Part shown: positions 8,299 to 14,360 of the stretch, piece by piece
Position numbering within the stretch: the stretch's first letter is position 1
Layout: the number at the start of each line of letters is the position of its first letter
From: Halomonas halophila
Lineage (GTDB): Bacteria; Pseudomonadota; Gammaproteobacteria; Pseudomonadales; Halomonadaceae
Length of the DNA: 14,495 nt
Reading direction: 5' to 3'
Assembly: GCA_002433675.1 (NCBI GenBank)
Contig: DJIP01000153.1
Coordinates: 1 to 14,495 of the forward strand
Notes under the pieces: model-generated
Database searches by the model: none
Told to the model about the DNA's origin: nothing
Seen by the model: only the letters and a program-made list of their open reading frames with translations
Position numbers and translations under genes: made by a program

Positions 8299-9216
8299 TC
8301 ACGGCAAGGTAACCACGCTGCGACTGGCGCCGACGTGCTGCACCACCCGGTAGCCGGTCTGTGGCGGCGCGGGAGCCCTTTTCGCTGCCGGTCGCTCGAC
8401 ACCGGTCAACTCCTCGAAGCTGACGGTCTGGCCCGGCTCACTCAGGCCCTGGCCCAGGGACACCGGCAGGAAGCTGGCGCCGCCTGCCATCATGCGCAGA
8501 TCATCGATCCCCTCGCCAAAGCCGGCGGCCTCCTCGCTGCCCACCACCGCCAGGCGCAACCTCCCGGTGGTCTCGGCCAGCAGCAGCCGGGCGGTCTCGG
8601 TCTCGGGCATCGCCAGCACCGCGGTGCGCTCTCCACCTTTTTCATCGTCATCGTCGACACCCACCAGTCGCTCACCGACCCCCAGCACCGACACGTCGGC
8701 AAACAGTCGTCGTGCCAGGCGATGTCGCTCGCCACCTTCCCCCTGAGCCTCGGCAAAATAGAGCACGTCGACGCGATCCCCCGGGGCGACGAAACCACCG
8801 CCCCCGATCACTGCATCGATGCCGACCCCCACCGCGCGAAAGCCCGGAGGCACCACCTCGGCCAGGGCACTGCCACCGACAAAGCCGCTTTCACGCAGCA
8901 CGTCGCCTTCCGCCAGAGGACGTGCCAGGCGCGTATCGGGCAACTGATCGAGGGCAGAGAAGGTGCTTTCAGGCGGCTTGGGAAAGTAGGCCAGGCGCAA
9001 CGCGTCTTCGAGATCGGCAGGACGCTCCCCCGCTGCCAGGTCCCTGGCCGCCACCAGAACCGGATGGCCCAGAGGTTCGGGGGTGGGCTCGGGGCCTGAC
9101 ACCGAATCGACGCTCGTCGTCATCGCGGTACGACTTAGCGACCAGCCGATAAAGGCCATGACCAGAGCGCAGAGCACCAGACCACCAGCCAGCACCCTTA
9201 ATAGGAGAGGTGACAT
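8299..9216 (-). CDS. rcpC: RcpC/CpaB, SAF-domain periplasmic pilus assembly protein
   Basis: The 305-residue product has an N-terminal membrane segment (about 5-27), a Pro/Glu linker, and a SAF-like domain (about 52-112; VLVAARDLAAGE and RPLAEGDVLRESGF). A second domain (about 125-225) has FRAVGVGIDAV, FVAPGDRVDVLY and TAVLAMPETETARLLLAE, as in CpaB/RcpC. The ending YRVVQHVGASRSVVTL also fits the family. CpaB/RcpC is an inner-membrane-anchored periplasmic protein needed for Flp assembly, possibly linking platform and secretin. An acidic run (DDDDE, about 188-192) interrupts the second domain. The start is preceded by only a weak AAAGG. The gene lies 36 bases downstream of flp. Confidence 0.92.
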   Translation of the reverse strand: MSPLLLRVLAGGLVLCALVMAFIGWSLSRTAMTTSVDSVSGPEPTPEPLGHPVLVAARDLAAGERPADLEDALRLAYFPKPPESTFSALDQLPDTRLARPLAEGDVLRESGFVGGSALAEVVPPGFRAVGVGIDAVIGGGGFVAPGDRVDVLYFAEAQGEGGERHRLARRLFADVSVLGVGERLVGVDDDDEKGGERTAVLAMPETETARLLLAETTGRLRLAVVGSEEAAGFGEGIDDLRMMAGGASFLPVSLGQGLSEPGQTVSFEELTGVERPAAKRAPAPPQTGYRVVQHVGASRSVVTLP

Positions 9217-9220
9217 TAAG

Positions 9221-9230
9221 AAAGGCCTTT
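9221..9230. other. Self-complementary site in the flp-rcpC gap
   Basis: The 36-bp gap between the flp stop and the rcpC start is AT-rich and contains the perfect palindrome AAAGGCCTTT just before the rcpC start codon. In the transcript it could pair only through a tiny hairpin or a dimer. It could affect rcpC translation or mark an RNA processing point that sets flp apart from the rest of the operon. No T tract follows, so I do not call it a terminator. Confidence 0.25.
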
Positions 9231-9252
9231 ATAATCTATATAAAATCAACGG

Positions 9253-9495
9253 CTAGGTGCCGTCACCGTCACCACTGTCGGTAATTCCTGATATCTGGGT
9301 ATCAAGCAGGTCTGTGATGCTATCCATGACACCGCTCTGAACGGCGAGCACGATCGCGACACCAATTACAGCAAGAATGATCGCATACTCGATCGCACTG
9401 GCACCGCGCTGTCCACGGTAGCGGGGGTGATTCAGGGTGGAAATATTGCGCACATGGGCCGCCTCGCCCCGGGAAAAGCGCTGGAATACTTTCAT
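9253..9495 (-). CDS. flp: Flp major pilin precursor (type IVb prepilin)
   Basis: This 80-residue prepilin carries the hallmark G|ASAIEYAIILAVIGVAIVLA, with cleavage after Gly31, Glu at +5 and Tyr at +6 of the mature form (the Flp Glu-Tyr pair). The mature pilin would be 49 residues, almost all of it the hydrophobic assembly helix plus an amphipathic end and an acidic tail (DSGDGDGT). The 31-residue leader is longer than the roughly 10-20 residues common in Flp proteins. AGGAG precedes the ATG by 7 bases, so the start is well supported and the long leader appears real. It is the first gene of the operon, as usual for the most highly expressed subunit. Confidence 0.95.
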   Translation of the reverse strand: MKVFQRFSRGEAAHVRNISTLNHPRYRGQRGASAIEYAIILAVIGVAIVLAVQSGVMDSITDLLDTQISGITDSGDGDGT

Positions 9496-9626
9496 TTTGA
9501 CACTCCTGCGTAAAATCGTTTTTTTCTTTGTATATCGTCAGCTTTTCGCGAGTGATTCCTGTTTTCTTCTTATACCTCCTGCCTTCTATTAATCCTTTTT
9601 TATTAATATCGACCTCTCTTTATTAG

Positions 9627-9641
9627 TAGTCATCCTGACTA
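9627..9641. promoter_or_regulatory. Small perfect dyad, candidate operator upstream of flp
   Basis: The arms TAGTCA (9627-9632) and TGACTA (9636-9641) are exact reverse complements around a TCC spacer. The octamer GTCATCCT within it recurs at 9647-9654, 18 bases away in the same orientation. The site lies about 130 bp upstream of the flp start. A T5 run follows on the plus strand, but no plus-strand gene precedes it, so an operator is likelier than a terminator. There is no family assignment. Confidence 0.35.
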
Positions 9642-9659
9642 TTTTTGTCATCCTTTAGA

Positions 9660-9708
9660 ATGAAACCAAACGTATCTATTGATTAACAGGAGATACAGAT
9701 TGTTTCAT
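9660..9708. promoter_or_regulatory. Nested symmetric dyad, candidate regulator binding site or structured leader
   Basis: Two inverted-repeat pairs share one centre (9684): ATGAAAC (9660-9666) with GTTTCAT (9702-9708), and GTATCT (9672-9677) with AGATAC (9691-9696). The unpaired spacers between the pairs are exactly 5 bases on both sides, and the central spacer is 13. In total 17 of 24 position pairs across the centre are complementary. It lies about 165 bp from the flp start and 227 bp from the preferred MATE start. The equal spacing suggests a regulator bound symmetrically at two half-site pairs; a stem with an internal loop in RNA is the alternative. Confidence 0.5.
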
Positions 9709-9728
9709 CACACGAGATGACACTTGAA

Positions 9729-9737
9729 TGATATATC
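9729..9737 (+). promoter_or_regulatory. Candidate extended -10 element for the MATE gene
   Basis: TG-N-TATATC matches an extended -10 (TGnTATAAT) in four of six hexamer positions. No good -35 lies 16-18 bases upstream, as expected for an extended -10 or an activated promoter. It would start a transcript near 9744 with a leader of about 190 bases. The dyad centred at 9684 would then sit near -60. This is a weak match. Confidence 0.22.
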
Positions 9738-9795
9738 GGACATTTCAACTCCAGACATGGCCCTGCCCTGAGCAACCACTTCCCGCAACGCGACC

Positions 9796-9855
9796 GCCAT
9801 GCCTGGCGACGGCATTACCTTGAGGCCGTCGCCTTGGGGTCATGGCCTTGACCCC
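9796..9855 (+). other. Alternative stem-loops in the leader of the MATE gene
   Basis: A 9-bp perfect stem pairs GGCGACGGC (9805-9813) with GCCGTCGCC (9825-9833) around an 11-base loop. It can be extended by GCCATG (9796-9801) with CATGGC (9841-9846). That extension competes with a second hairpin, GGGGTCA (9836-9842) with TGACCCC (9849-9855). The two forms cannot coexist because both use bases 9841-9842. No T tract follows either one. The ATG at 9842 lies inside the structure. Confidence 0.4.
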
Positions 9856-9934
9856 CTTCCCCCATCACCGGACACTTGCCCACCTCGCCGCCGTCCCGTT
9901 GCGCCCTTGCCTTCAGCCGAACAGGCCTTTCATC

Positions 9935-11278
9935 GTGTCGACCTCCACCAGCACCTTCTCGTCCACCCTCGAGCGCCTGCCGCGCATCGCCGGCCTGGCC
10001 TGGCCAATCATTCTGTCCAATATCACGGTGCCGCTGCTGGGCCTCGTCGACACCGCCGTGGTCGGCCACCTGCCCGACTCGCGCTATCTGGCCGGGGTGA
10101 CCCTGGGCGCGACCCTGTTCGGCTTTCTTTACTGGGGCTTCGGCTTCCTGCGCATGGGGACCACCGGCCTGACGTCGCAGGCGCTAGGGCGCGAACGCGA
10201 CGATCAGGTGCGCCACCTGCTGGGGCAGTCGCTGCTGTTGGCAGGAGGGATCGGCCTTGCGTTGATCCTGCTGGGTGACCCACTGATCGCGCTGGGGCTG
10301 TGGCTACTGGACGGTAGCCCCGAGGCCACCGGGCTCGCCGAGAGCTACGCCGCCATTCGTCTGCTGTCGGCGCCGGCGGTGCTGGCCAACTACGCCATCC
10401 TCGGCTGGTTTCTCGGCCAGCAGAACAGTCGGGTGACGCTGTTGCTGCTGCTGACCAACAATGGCGTCAATATCGTGCTCGATGTGCTGTTCGTGGTGGG
10501 GCTCGACATGACCAGCGACGGCGTGGCCTGGGCCACGGTGATCGCCGACTACACCACCGCCGCCCTGGGCCTGTGGCTGTGCCGTCGACGCCTGGGCCGG
10601 CTCGGTGGCCACTTCGAGCGGGCGCGACTGTTGACCATCGGCGCCTACCGGGAGCTGTTCTCGGTCAACGCCAATCTGTTCGTGCGCACCCTTGGCCTGC
10701 TGTTCGCCCAGGCCTTCTTTACCGCTCAGGGGGCGTCTCAGGGCGACACCGTGCTGGCCGCCAACGCAGTGCTGCTGCAGTTCATCATGCTCACCTCCTA
10801 CGGCCTGGATGGCTTTGCCAACGCCGCCGAGGCCCTGACTGGCCACGCCATCGGCCGCCGCCGTTTCGATGACTTCGCACTGTCGGTGCGCGCGTCAGCG
10901 CTGTGCTCACTGGCCACCGCGGCCCTGGCAAGCCTGGCCTTCGCGCTGGGTGGCAACGCCCTGATCGCACTGCTCACCGGCCTGCCGGAGGTGCGCTCTA
11001 CGGCGGCCCAGTTCCTGCCCTGGATGGTCGCCATGCCGCTGATCGCGGTGTGGAGCTACCTGCTCGACGGGGTCTTTATCGGTGCCACCGCCATCGCCGA
11101 GATGCGCAACTCCATCTTCATTGGACTGGCGGTCTATCTGCCGCTGTGGTGGCTGACCCAGGGGCTCGGCAACCACGGCCTGTGGCTGGCCTTTACGACC
11201 TTTACCGCAGTGCGCTCGGCGGTACTTGTGGCCTACTATCTTCGCTATCGCAGCACGCGCTGGCGCGACGACGCCTGA
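9935..11278 (+). CDS. dinF: MATE family efflux transporter, DinF subfamily
   Basis: From GTG 9935 the product has 447 residues with about twelve hydrophobic segments in two halves, the usual MATE size. Membrane helix 1 carries PIILSNITVPLLGLVDTAVVG, where Asp39 sits at the position of the conserved protonation aspartate of DinF-type MATEs (placed by eye). YWGFGFLRMGTTGLTSQALGR follows, typical of the bacterial DinF branch. It would export cationic or toxic organic compounds with proton or sodium coupling; substrates cannot be read from sequence. An upstream ATG (9842) gives 31 more residues rich in Pro, His and Arg that look non-coding. GTG 9935 has a weak AGG upstream, so the start is uncertain. 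The gene is divergent from the tad operon. Confidence 0.88.
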   Translation: MSTSTSTFSSTLERLPRIAGLAWPIILSNITVPLLGLVDTAVVGHLPDSRYLAGVTLGATLFGFLYWGFGFLRMGTTGLTSQALGRERDDQVRHLLGQSLLLAGGIGLALILLGDPLIALGLWLLDGSPEATGLAESYAAIRLLSAPAVLANYAILGWFLGQQNSRVTLLLLLTNNGVNIVLDVLFVVGLDMTSDGVAWATVIADYTTAALGLWLCRRRLGRLGGHFERARLLTIGAYRELFSVNANLFVRTLGLLFAQAFFTAQGASQGDTVLAANAVLLQFIMLTSYGLDGFANAAEALTGHAIGRRRFDDFALSVRASALCSLATAALASLAFALGGNALIALLTGLPEVRSTAAQFLPWMVAMPLIAVWSYLLDGVFIGATAIAEMRNSIFIGLAVYLPLWWLTQGLGNHGLWLAFTTFTAVRSAVLVAYYLRYRSTRWRDDA

Positions 11279-11429
11279 GGCGCGACGAGCGAAAATCACC
11301 GATCGTGAATGTGCCGAGACGTTATCTGCCTTACAGGTGGTTTTGACTCACGGGCGCCTGCTGCGGCACCGTTGACTCCCAGTGGCCCGGGAAGGCCCTC
11401 TTTCACAACCAGAAGAAGCGATACACGCC

Positions 11430-12737
11430 ATGCTGAGAGCACTGTCACGACCCGCCGTGAAACTGGTGGAGCGCTATCTGCCAGATCCCTACATCTTCGT
11501 CCTGTTGCTGACGATCATCGCCGCCGCCGCGGCCATCGCCATCGAACGCCAGTCGCCCATGGCCGTGCTCACCTACTGGGGTGACGGCTTCTGGAATCTG
11601 CTGACCTTCTCCATGCAGATGCTCCTGGTGCTGGTCACCGGCTTCATGCTGGCAAGCTCCCCGCCGGTCAAGCGACTGCTGCAGAGCCTGGCAGGCCTTG
11701 CCAACAATGCCGGCGCCGCCATCCTGCTGGTGACCCTGGTGTCGCTGGCGGCCAGCTGGATCAACTGGGGCTTCGGTCTGGTGGTCGGCGCATTGTTCGC
11801 CAAGGAGCTGGCCCGAGTCATTCGGGTGGACTACCGCCTGCTGGTCGCCAGCGCCTACTCCGGCTTCGTGGTCTGGCATGGGGGCCTTGCTGGCTCGGTG
11901 CCGCTGACCATCGCCACCGATGGCCACTTCTCGGTGGAGCAGATCGGCGTGATCGGCACCGGCGAGACGATCTTCTCCTACTTCAACCTGCTGATCGTGC
12001 TGGCGCTGTTCATCGCGGTGCCGCTGGTCAACCGACTGATGCTGCCCGGCGAGAAGGAAAGCGTCTACGTCGATCCGGCGCTGCTGGGAGACGACGAGGA
12101 CCGCCGCGTGCGCATCACCCGCCCGGCCGAGCGCCTCGAGAACAGCATGACCCTGGCGCTGCTGGTCGGCGTACCGGGTCTGATCTATCTGATCAGCTAC
12201 TTCGTCGGCGGCGGCGGTCTGAACCTGAACGTGGTCAACTTCATGTTCCTGTTCCTGGCCATCATCCTCCACCGCACTCCCCAGAGCCTGCTCAACAGCC
12301 TGCACGAGGGTATCAAGGGCGGCGCCGGCATCGTCATCCAGTTCCCCTTCTACGCCGGCATCATGGCCATCATGATCCAGTCGGGACTGGCCGAGACCAT
12401 GTCCGAGGCGATGATCTCCTTTGCCACCGAGACCAGCCTGCCGTTCTGGACCTTCCTCAGCGCCGGTATCGTCAACATGTTCGTGCCCTCCGGCGGCGGC
12501 CAGTGGGCGGTTCAGGCCCCGGTGGTCATTCCTGCCGCCCAGGCGCTTGGCGTGGATATCCCCCGCGCGGCCATGGCCGTGGCCTGGGGTGACGCCTGGA
12601 CCAACCTGCTGCAGCCCTTCTGGGCGCTGCCGGTGCTTGGCATCGCCGGGCTCAAGGCCAAGGACATCATGGGCTTCTGCCTGATCCAGCTGTTCGTCAC
12701 CGGCATCATCATCTCGGTGTGCCTGACCTGGCTGTAG
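11430..12737 (+). CDS. atoE: Short-chain fatty acid transporter, AtoE family
   Basis: The 435-residue membrane protein has many hydrophobic segments and the family stretches YLPDPYIFVLLLT near the start, SWINWGFGLVVGALFAKELA, AYSGFVVWHGGLAGSVPL and NMFVPSGGGQWAVQAPVV. These identify the AtoE/SCFA_trans family (Escherichia coli AtoE has about 440 residues), which takes up acetoacetate, butyrate and related acids across the inner membrane. ATG 11430 is chosen because the family begins close to this point. It has only a weak purine-rich AGAAGAAG upstream, and the frame extends to GTG 11382. No ato degradation genes (atoDAB, atoC) adjoin it, so it stands alone. It ends 70 bases before a hairpin. 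Confidence 0.93.
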   Translation: MLRALSRPAVKLVERYLPDPYIFVLLLTIIAAAAAIAIERQSPMAVLTYWGDGFWNLLTFSMQMLLVLVTGFMLASSPPVKRLLQSLAGLANNAGAAILLVTLVSLAASWINWGFGLVVGALFAKELARVIRVDYRLLVASAYSGFVVWHGGLAGSVPLTIATDGHFSVEQIGVIGTGETIFSYFNLLIVLALFIAVPLVNRLMLPGEKESVYVDPALLGDDEDRRVRITRPAERLENSMTLALLVGVPGLIYLISYFVGGGGLNLNVVNFMFLFLAIILHRTPQSLLNSLHEGIKGGAGIVIQFPFYAGIMAIMIQSGLAETMSEAMISFATETSLPFWTFLSAGIVNMFVPSGGGQWAVQAPVVIPAAQALGVDIPRAAMAVAWGDAWTNLLQPFWALPVLGIAGLKAKDIMGFCLIQLFVTGIIISVCLTWL

Positions 12738-12805
12738 CGTCAACCCGGAGCGTCAGCCGGGCGCCAGGCGGCCTGTACAGCCGAGGCGACAACTGACTTT
12801 CAACG

Positions 12806-12839
12806 AGCGCCTTGTCCCCTTGCCGGGGGGCAAGGCGTT
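12806..12839 (+). terminator. GC-rich stem-loop downstream of atoE
   Basis: CGCCTTG (12808-12814) pairs with CAAGGCG (12831-12837), and CCCC/GGGG pairs can close further inside. An alternative small hairpin, CCTTGCC with GGCAAGG, overlaps it. Only TT follows, so it is a weak candidate for an intrinsic terminator. It lies about 70 bases after the atoE stop and about 70 bases before the thioesterase start. Confidence 0.4.
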
Positions 12840-12905
12840 ATGCTGTGGTGGAGCGCCAGACAGACACCAACAGCCCCCCGCGCACCGTATTCCGAGGAAA
12901 CTTCG

Positions 12906-13409
12906 ATGGCAGAGCAGAGCCTACCGGGTCAGCACGAATTGAGCATGACCGTACTGATGACCCCCGACATGGCCAATTTCAGTGGCAAGGTACACGGTGG
13001 CGCCATCCTCAAGAAGCTCGACGAGGTCGCCTACGCCTGCGCCAGTCGCTACTCAGGCCATTATGTGGTGACCCTGTCGGTGGACCAGGTGCGCTTCAAG
13101 CAACCGATCCACGTGGGCGAGCTGGTGACCTTTCTGGCCAGCGTCAACCATGTGGGCCGCTCCTCCATGGAGATCGGCATCAAGGTGGTGGCGGAGGACA
13201 TCCGCCAGAAGGTCATTCGCCACACCAACAGCTGCTACCTGACCATGGTGGCGGTGGACCCCGACGGCCGCCCGGCCTCGGTGCCTCCACTGACCCTGGA
13301 CACGCCGATCCGCAAGCTGCGCTACGAGAAGGCCGCGCTGCGCAAGAAGTTGCGCAAGCAGGCCGAAGAGGAAGAGATGCGCACCAACCAGGAACTGGGC
13401 GAGCGCTGA
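12906..13409 (+). CDS. Hotdog-fold acyl-CoA thioesterase (YciA/ACOT type)
   Basis: The 167-residue protein has a single hotdog domain (about 10-125). The motif MTPDMANFSGKVHGGAILKK (18-37) followed by LDEVAYA (38-44) matches the ACOT/YciA active-site helix, with Asn24, His30-Gly-Gly and Asp39/Glu40 as likely functional residues. The second half, QVRFKQPIHVGELVTFLASV followed by GRSSMEIGIKV, is the conserved beta-sheet part. Such enzymes hydrolyse acyl-CoA to free acid and CoA in the cytosol, usually as hexamers. The C-terminus (about 134-167) is a highly charged Arg/Lys/Glu helix beyond the core. GAGG 8 bases before ATG 12906 sets the start. A link with the neighbouring fatty acid transporter is possible but unproven. 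Confidence 0.9.
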   Translation: MAEQSLPGQHELSMTVLMTPDMANFSGKVHGGAILKKLDEVAYACASRYSGHYVVTLSVDQVRFKQPIHVGELVTFLASVNHVGRSSMEIGIKVVAEDIRQKVIRHTNSCYLTMVAVDPDGRPASVPPLTLDTPIRKLRYEKAALRKKLRKQAEEEEMRTNQELGER

Positions 13410-13462
13410 AGGCGAGTCATCGCCCGCCAGCCCGACTCGTCTTCACACAACAAGTCCACACA

Positions 13463-13490
13463 ACAAGGCCGCCCCGAAGGGCGGCCTTGT
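13463..13490. terminator. Perfect 12-bp hairpin, bidirectional terminator
   Basis: ACAAGGCCGCCC (13463-13474) and GGGCGGCCTTGT (13479-13490) are exact complements around a CGAA tetraloop. The hairpin lies between the convergent thioesterase gene (stop 13409) and the I78 inhibitor gene (stop 13517). Reading leftwards, the minus strand continues TGTGTGGACTTGTTG, mildly T-rich; the plus strand continues CGATTG. It can serve both genes. Confidence 0.75.
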
Positions 13491-13516
13491 CGATTGCCGG
13501 GCGGGCAGCATGACGC

Positions 13517-13831
13517 TCAGCCGCAGGCCAGCTCACGGATAACATCAGCATCATCCAGACGCACGTTGAGGCGATCCAGCCGCAGGTCCATGGTAGCGAC
13601 CCCGCCGGGGCGCAGCACCCGCACCGTCTTGGCCCCGCTCTCGGCCTTGAGCCGTTCATCAAGACTGGCGTCGTAGCTCTGGCCGACCAGGCCCTGTACC
13701 GCCTCGGCGTCGCAGGCCTCAGTCATGGGAGCGCGCTCCGGCGGCAGCGGTGCCGGTTCGCCAGAACCGCCGGACGATGACGAGCAGCCGGCCAGGGCGG
13801 CGACCAGCAGCAGGGGAAGAAGTGGTTTCAT
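13517..13831 (-). CDS. Peptidase inhibitor I78 family lipoprotein
   Basis: The 104-residue product starts with a lipoprotein signal ending in lipobox LAGC (Cys16), then a Ser/Gly/Pro linker and the I78 domain (about 40-104). The domain shows C40, LVGQSYD (48-54), SGAKTVRVLRPG (65-76), TMDLRLDRLNVRLDD (80-94) and a terminal CG. C40 and C103 could form a disulfide. Family members related to fungal proteinase inhibitors block serine proteases. Here the protein would sit in the periplasm or on a membrane, perhaps protecting the envelope; that role is inferred. GGAGG lies 6 bases before ATG 13831, so the longer frame to 13864 is rejected. Confidence 0.9.
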   Translation of the reverse strand: MKPLLPLLLVAALAGCSSSSGGSGEPAPLPPERAPMTEACDAEAVQGLVGQSYDASLDERLKAESGAKTVRVLRPGGVATMDLRLDRLNVRLDDADVIRELACG

Positions 13832-14100
13832 CGATGGCCTCCAGTGCCAGAAATCCTTGTGCAAGCGCCCGCCAGCCTCGTATCGCTGCAGCGCGCCTCA
13901 GAACCTATCACGGCACTGCGCCTGACGGACAGGCCGTGGTCAAGGCGTTGTCATCTGAACCCTCGATCGGGCAGACGCACACGGAAACATGTTTGAGCCA
14001 GCAGCGGCGAGAAAGTTCTGACGCCAAACCAGGTGACCTGGGTCGTAAGAAACACGACGGTGGGGCAATCAAGAGAAACAATAAGGACAACAACAGTGAC
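13832..14100. other. Intergenic stretch without a supported gene
   Basis: With the adjoining terminator and the bases up to 14165, this stretch leaves about 330 bases between the I78 and entericidin genes. I see no convincing gene: the long minus-strand frame crossing it has no family character and runs through the entericidin gene. It contains a 13-bp palindrome at 14029-14041 (CCAGGTGACCTGG) and a purine- and A-rich run at about 14045-14100. The part next to 13831 should hold the I78 promoter, but I found no clear -35/-10 pair. Confidence 0.5.
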
Positions 14101-14136
14101 GGGGCGGCTCACCACTGGTGTGGTCCTCGCCGCCCC
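14101..14136 (-). terminator. Terminator of the entericidin gene
   Basis: GGGGCGGC (14101-14108) pairs with GCCGCCCC (14129-14136), and an inner stem ACCAC (14111-14115) with GTGGT (14120-14124) closes a TGGT loop. Read on the minus strand it is followed by GTCACTGTTGTTGTCC, a T-rich but broken tail. It lies 29 bases beyond the entericidin stop (14166), the position expected for its terminator. Confidence 0.7.
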
Positions 14137-14165
14137 TGCGTTTGTGTATCGCGGGAGCCTTCTGG

Positions 14166-14297
14166 CTAGCTGGAGCTCTTCTGGATAGCCTCTCCACCCT
14201 TCTCGATATCCTCGCCCACCCCACGAACGGTGTTGCAGCCGTTCAACAGTGCCAGGGTGAATACCGATACCAGAATCAACGACAGCGTCCTTTTCAT
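14166..14297 (-). CDS. Entericidin A/B family lipoprotein
   Basis: The product has only 43 residues: a basic start (MKRT), a hydrophobic signal, lipobox LLNGC (Cys21), then NTVRGVGEDIEKGGEAIQKS. The NTxRGxGEDI...GG.AI pattern is diagnostic for entericidins. These are tiny envelope lipoproteins; Escherichia coli EcnB is a bacteriolytic toxin induced under starvation, with EcnA as antidote. Only one copy is present, with no adjacent partner, so it need not act as a toxin-antidote pair. GGAG lies 9 bases (and AAGGA 3 bases) before ATG 14297. The frame extends to 14366 but without homology-like sequence. Confidence 0.93.
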   Translation of the reverse strand: MKRTLSLILVSVFTLALLNGCNTVRGVGEDIEKGGEAIQKSSS

Positions 14298-14350
14298 GGT
14301 TCCTTTCTCCTTGCAGCCAGGCAGGTAAGCGAAATACATCATCCTCTGAC

Positions 14351-14360
14351 AATCTAGCAC
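14351..14360 (-). promoter_or_regulatory. Candidate extended -10 for the entericidin gene
   Basis: On the minus strand GTGCTAGATT gives TG-C-TAGATT, an extended -10 with some likeness to the stationary-phase sigma-S form (CTAxxCT). No clear -35 is present. It would give a leader of about 45 bases before ATG 14297. Entericidin B is under sigma-S control in Escherichia coli, so the idea is reasonable, but the match is weak. Confidence 0.28.

Larger units (their letters stand above)
9496..9934. promoter_or_regulatory. Divergent intergenic region between flp and the MATE gene
   Basis: About 440 bases carry no convincing gene. The half next to flp (about 9510-9740) is strongly AT-rich against GC-rich surroundings and must hold the tad operon promoter on the minus strand; I found no confident -35/-10 pair or sigma-54 site there. 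It holds two dyads (9627-9641 and 9660-9708, listed separately). The half next to the MATE gene (about 9760-9934) returns to high GC, can fold into stem-loops (9796-9855) and would be that gene's leader. Confidence 0.7.

Noticed and set aside
9217..9252. A possible internal promoter (TATAAA-like) between flp and rcpC
   Set aside because: A start from this box would leave about 10 bases before the rcpC start codon, and no -35 lies at the right distance. The AT-rich gap is better seen as simple spacer or an RNA processing site.
9842..9934. N-terminal extension of the MATE protein from ATG 9842
   Set aside because: The 31 added residues are Pro/His/Arg-rich, unlike any MATE N-terminus, and the ATG lies in a predicted stem-loop without a good ribosome binding site. 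It cannot be fully excluded.
11262..11288. Direct repeat GGCGCGACGA at the end of the MATE gene
   Set aside because: It is a short GC-rich repeat across the stop codon with no hairpin or T tract, and is probably chance.
11445..12743. A 432-codon minus-strand open frame opposite atoE
   Set aside because: It has a composition typical of an antisense shadow (Gln, His, Asp, Gly) and no motifs, whereas the plus strand is a clear AtoE transporter.
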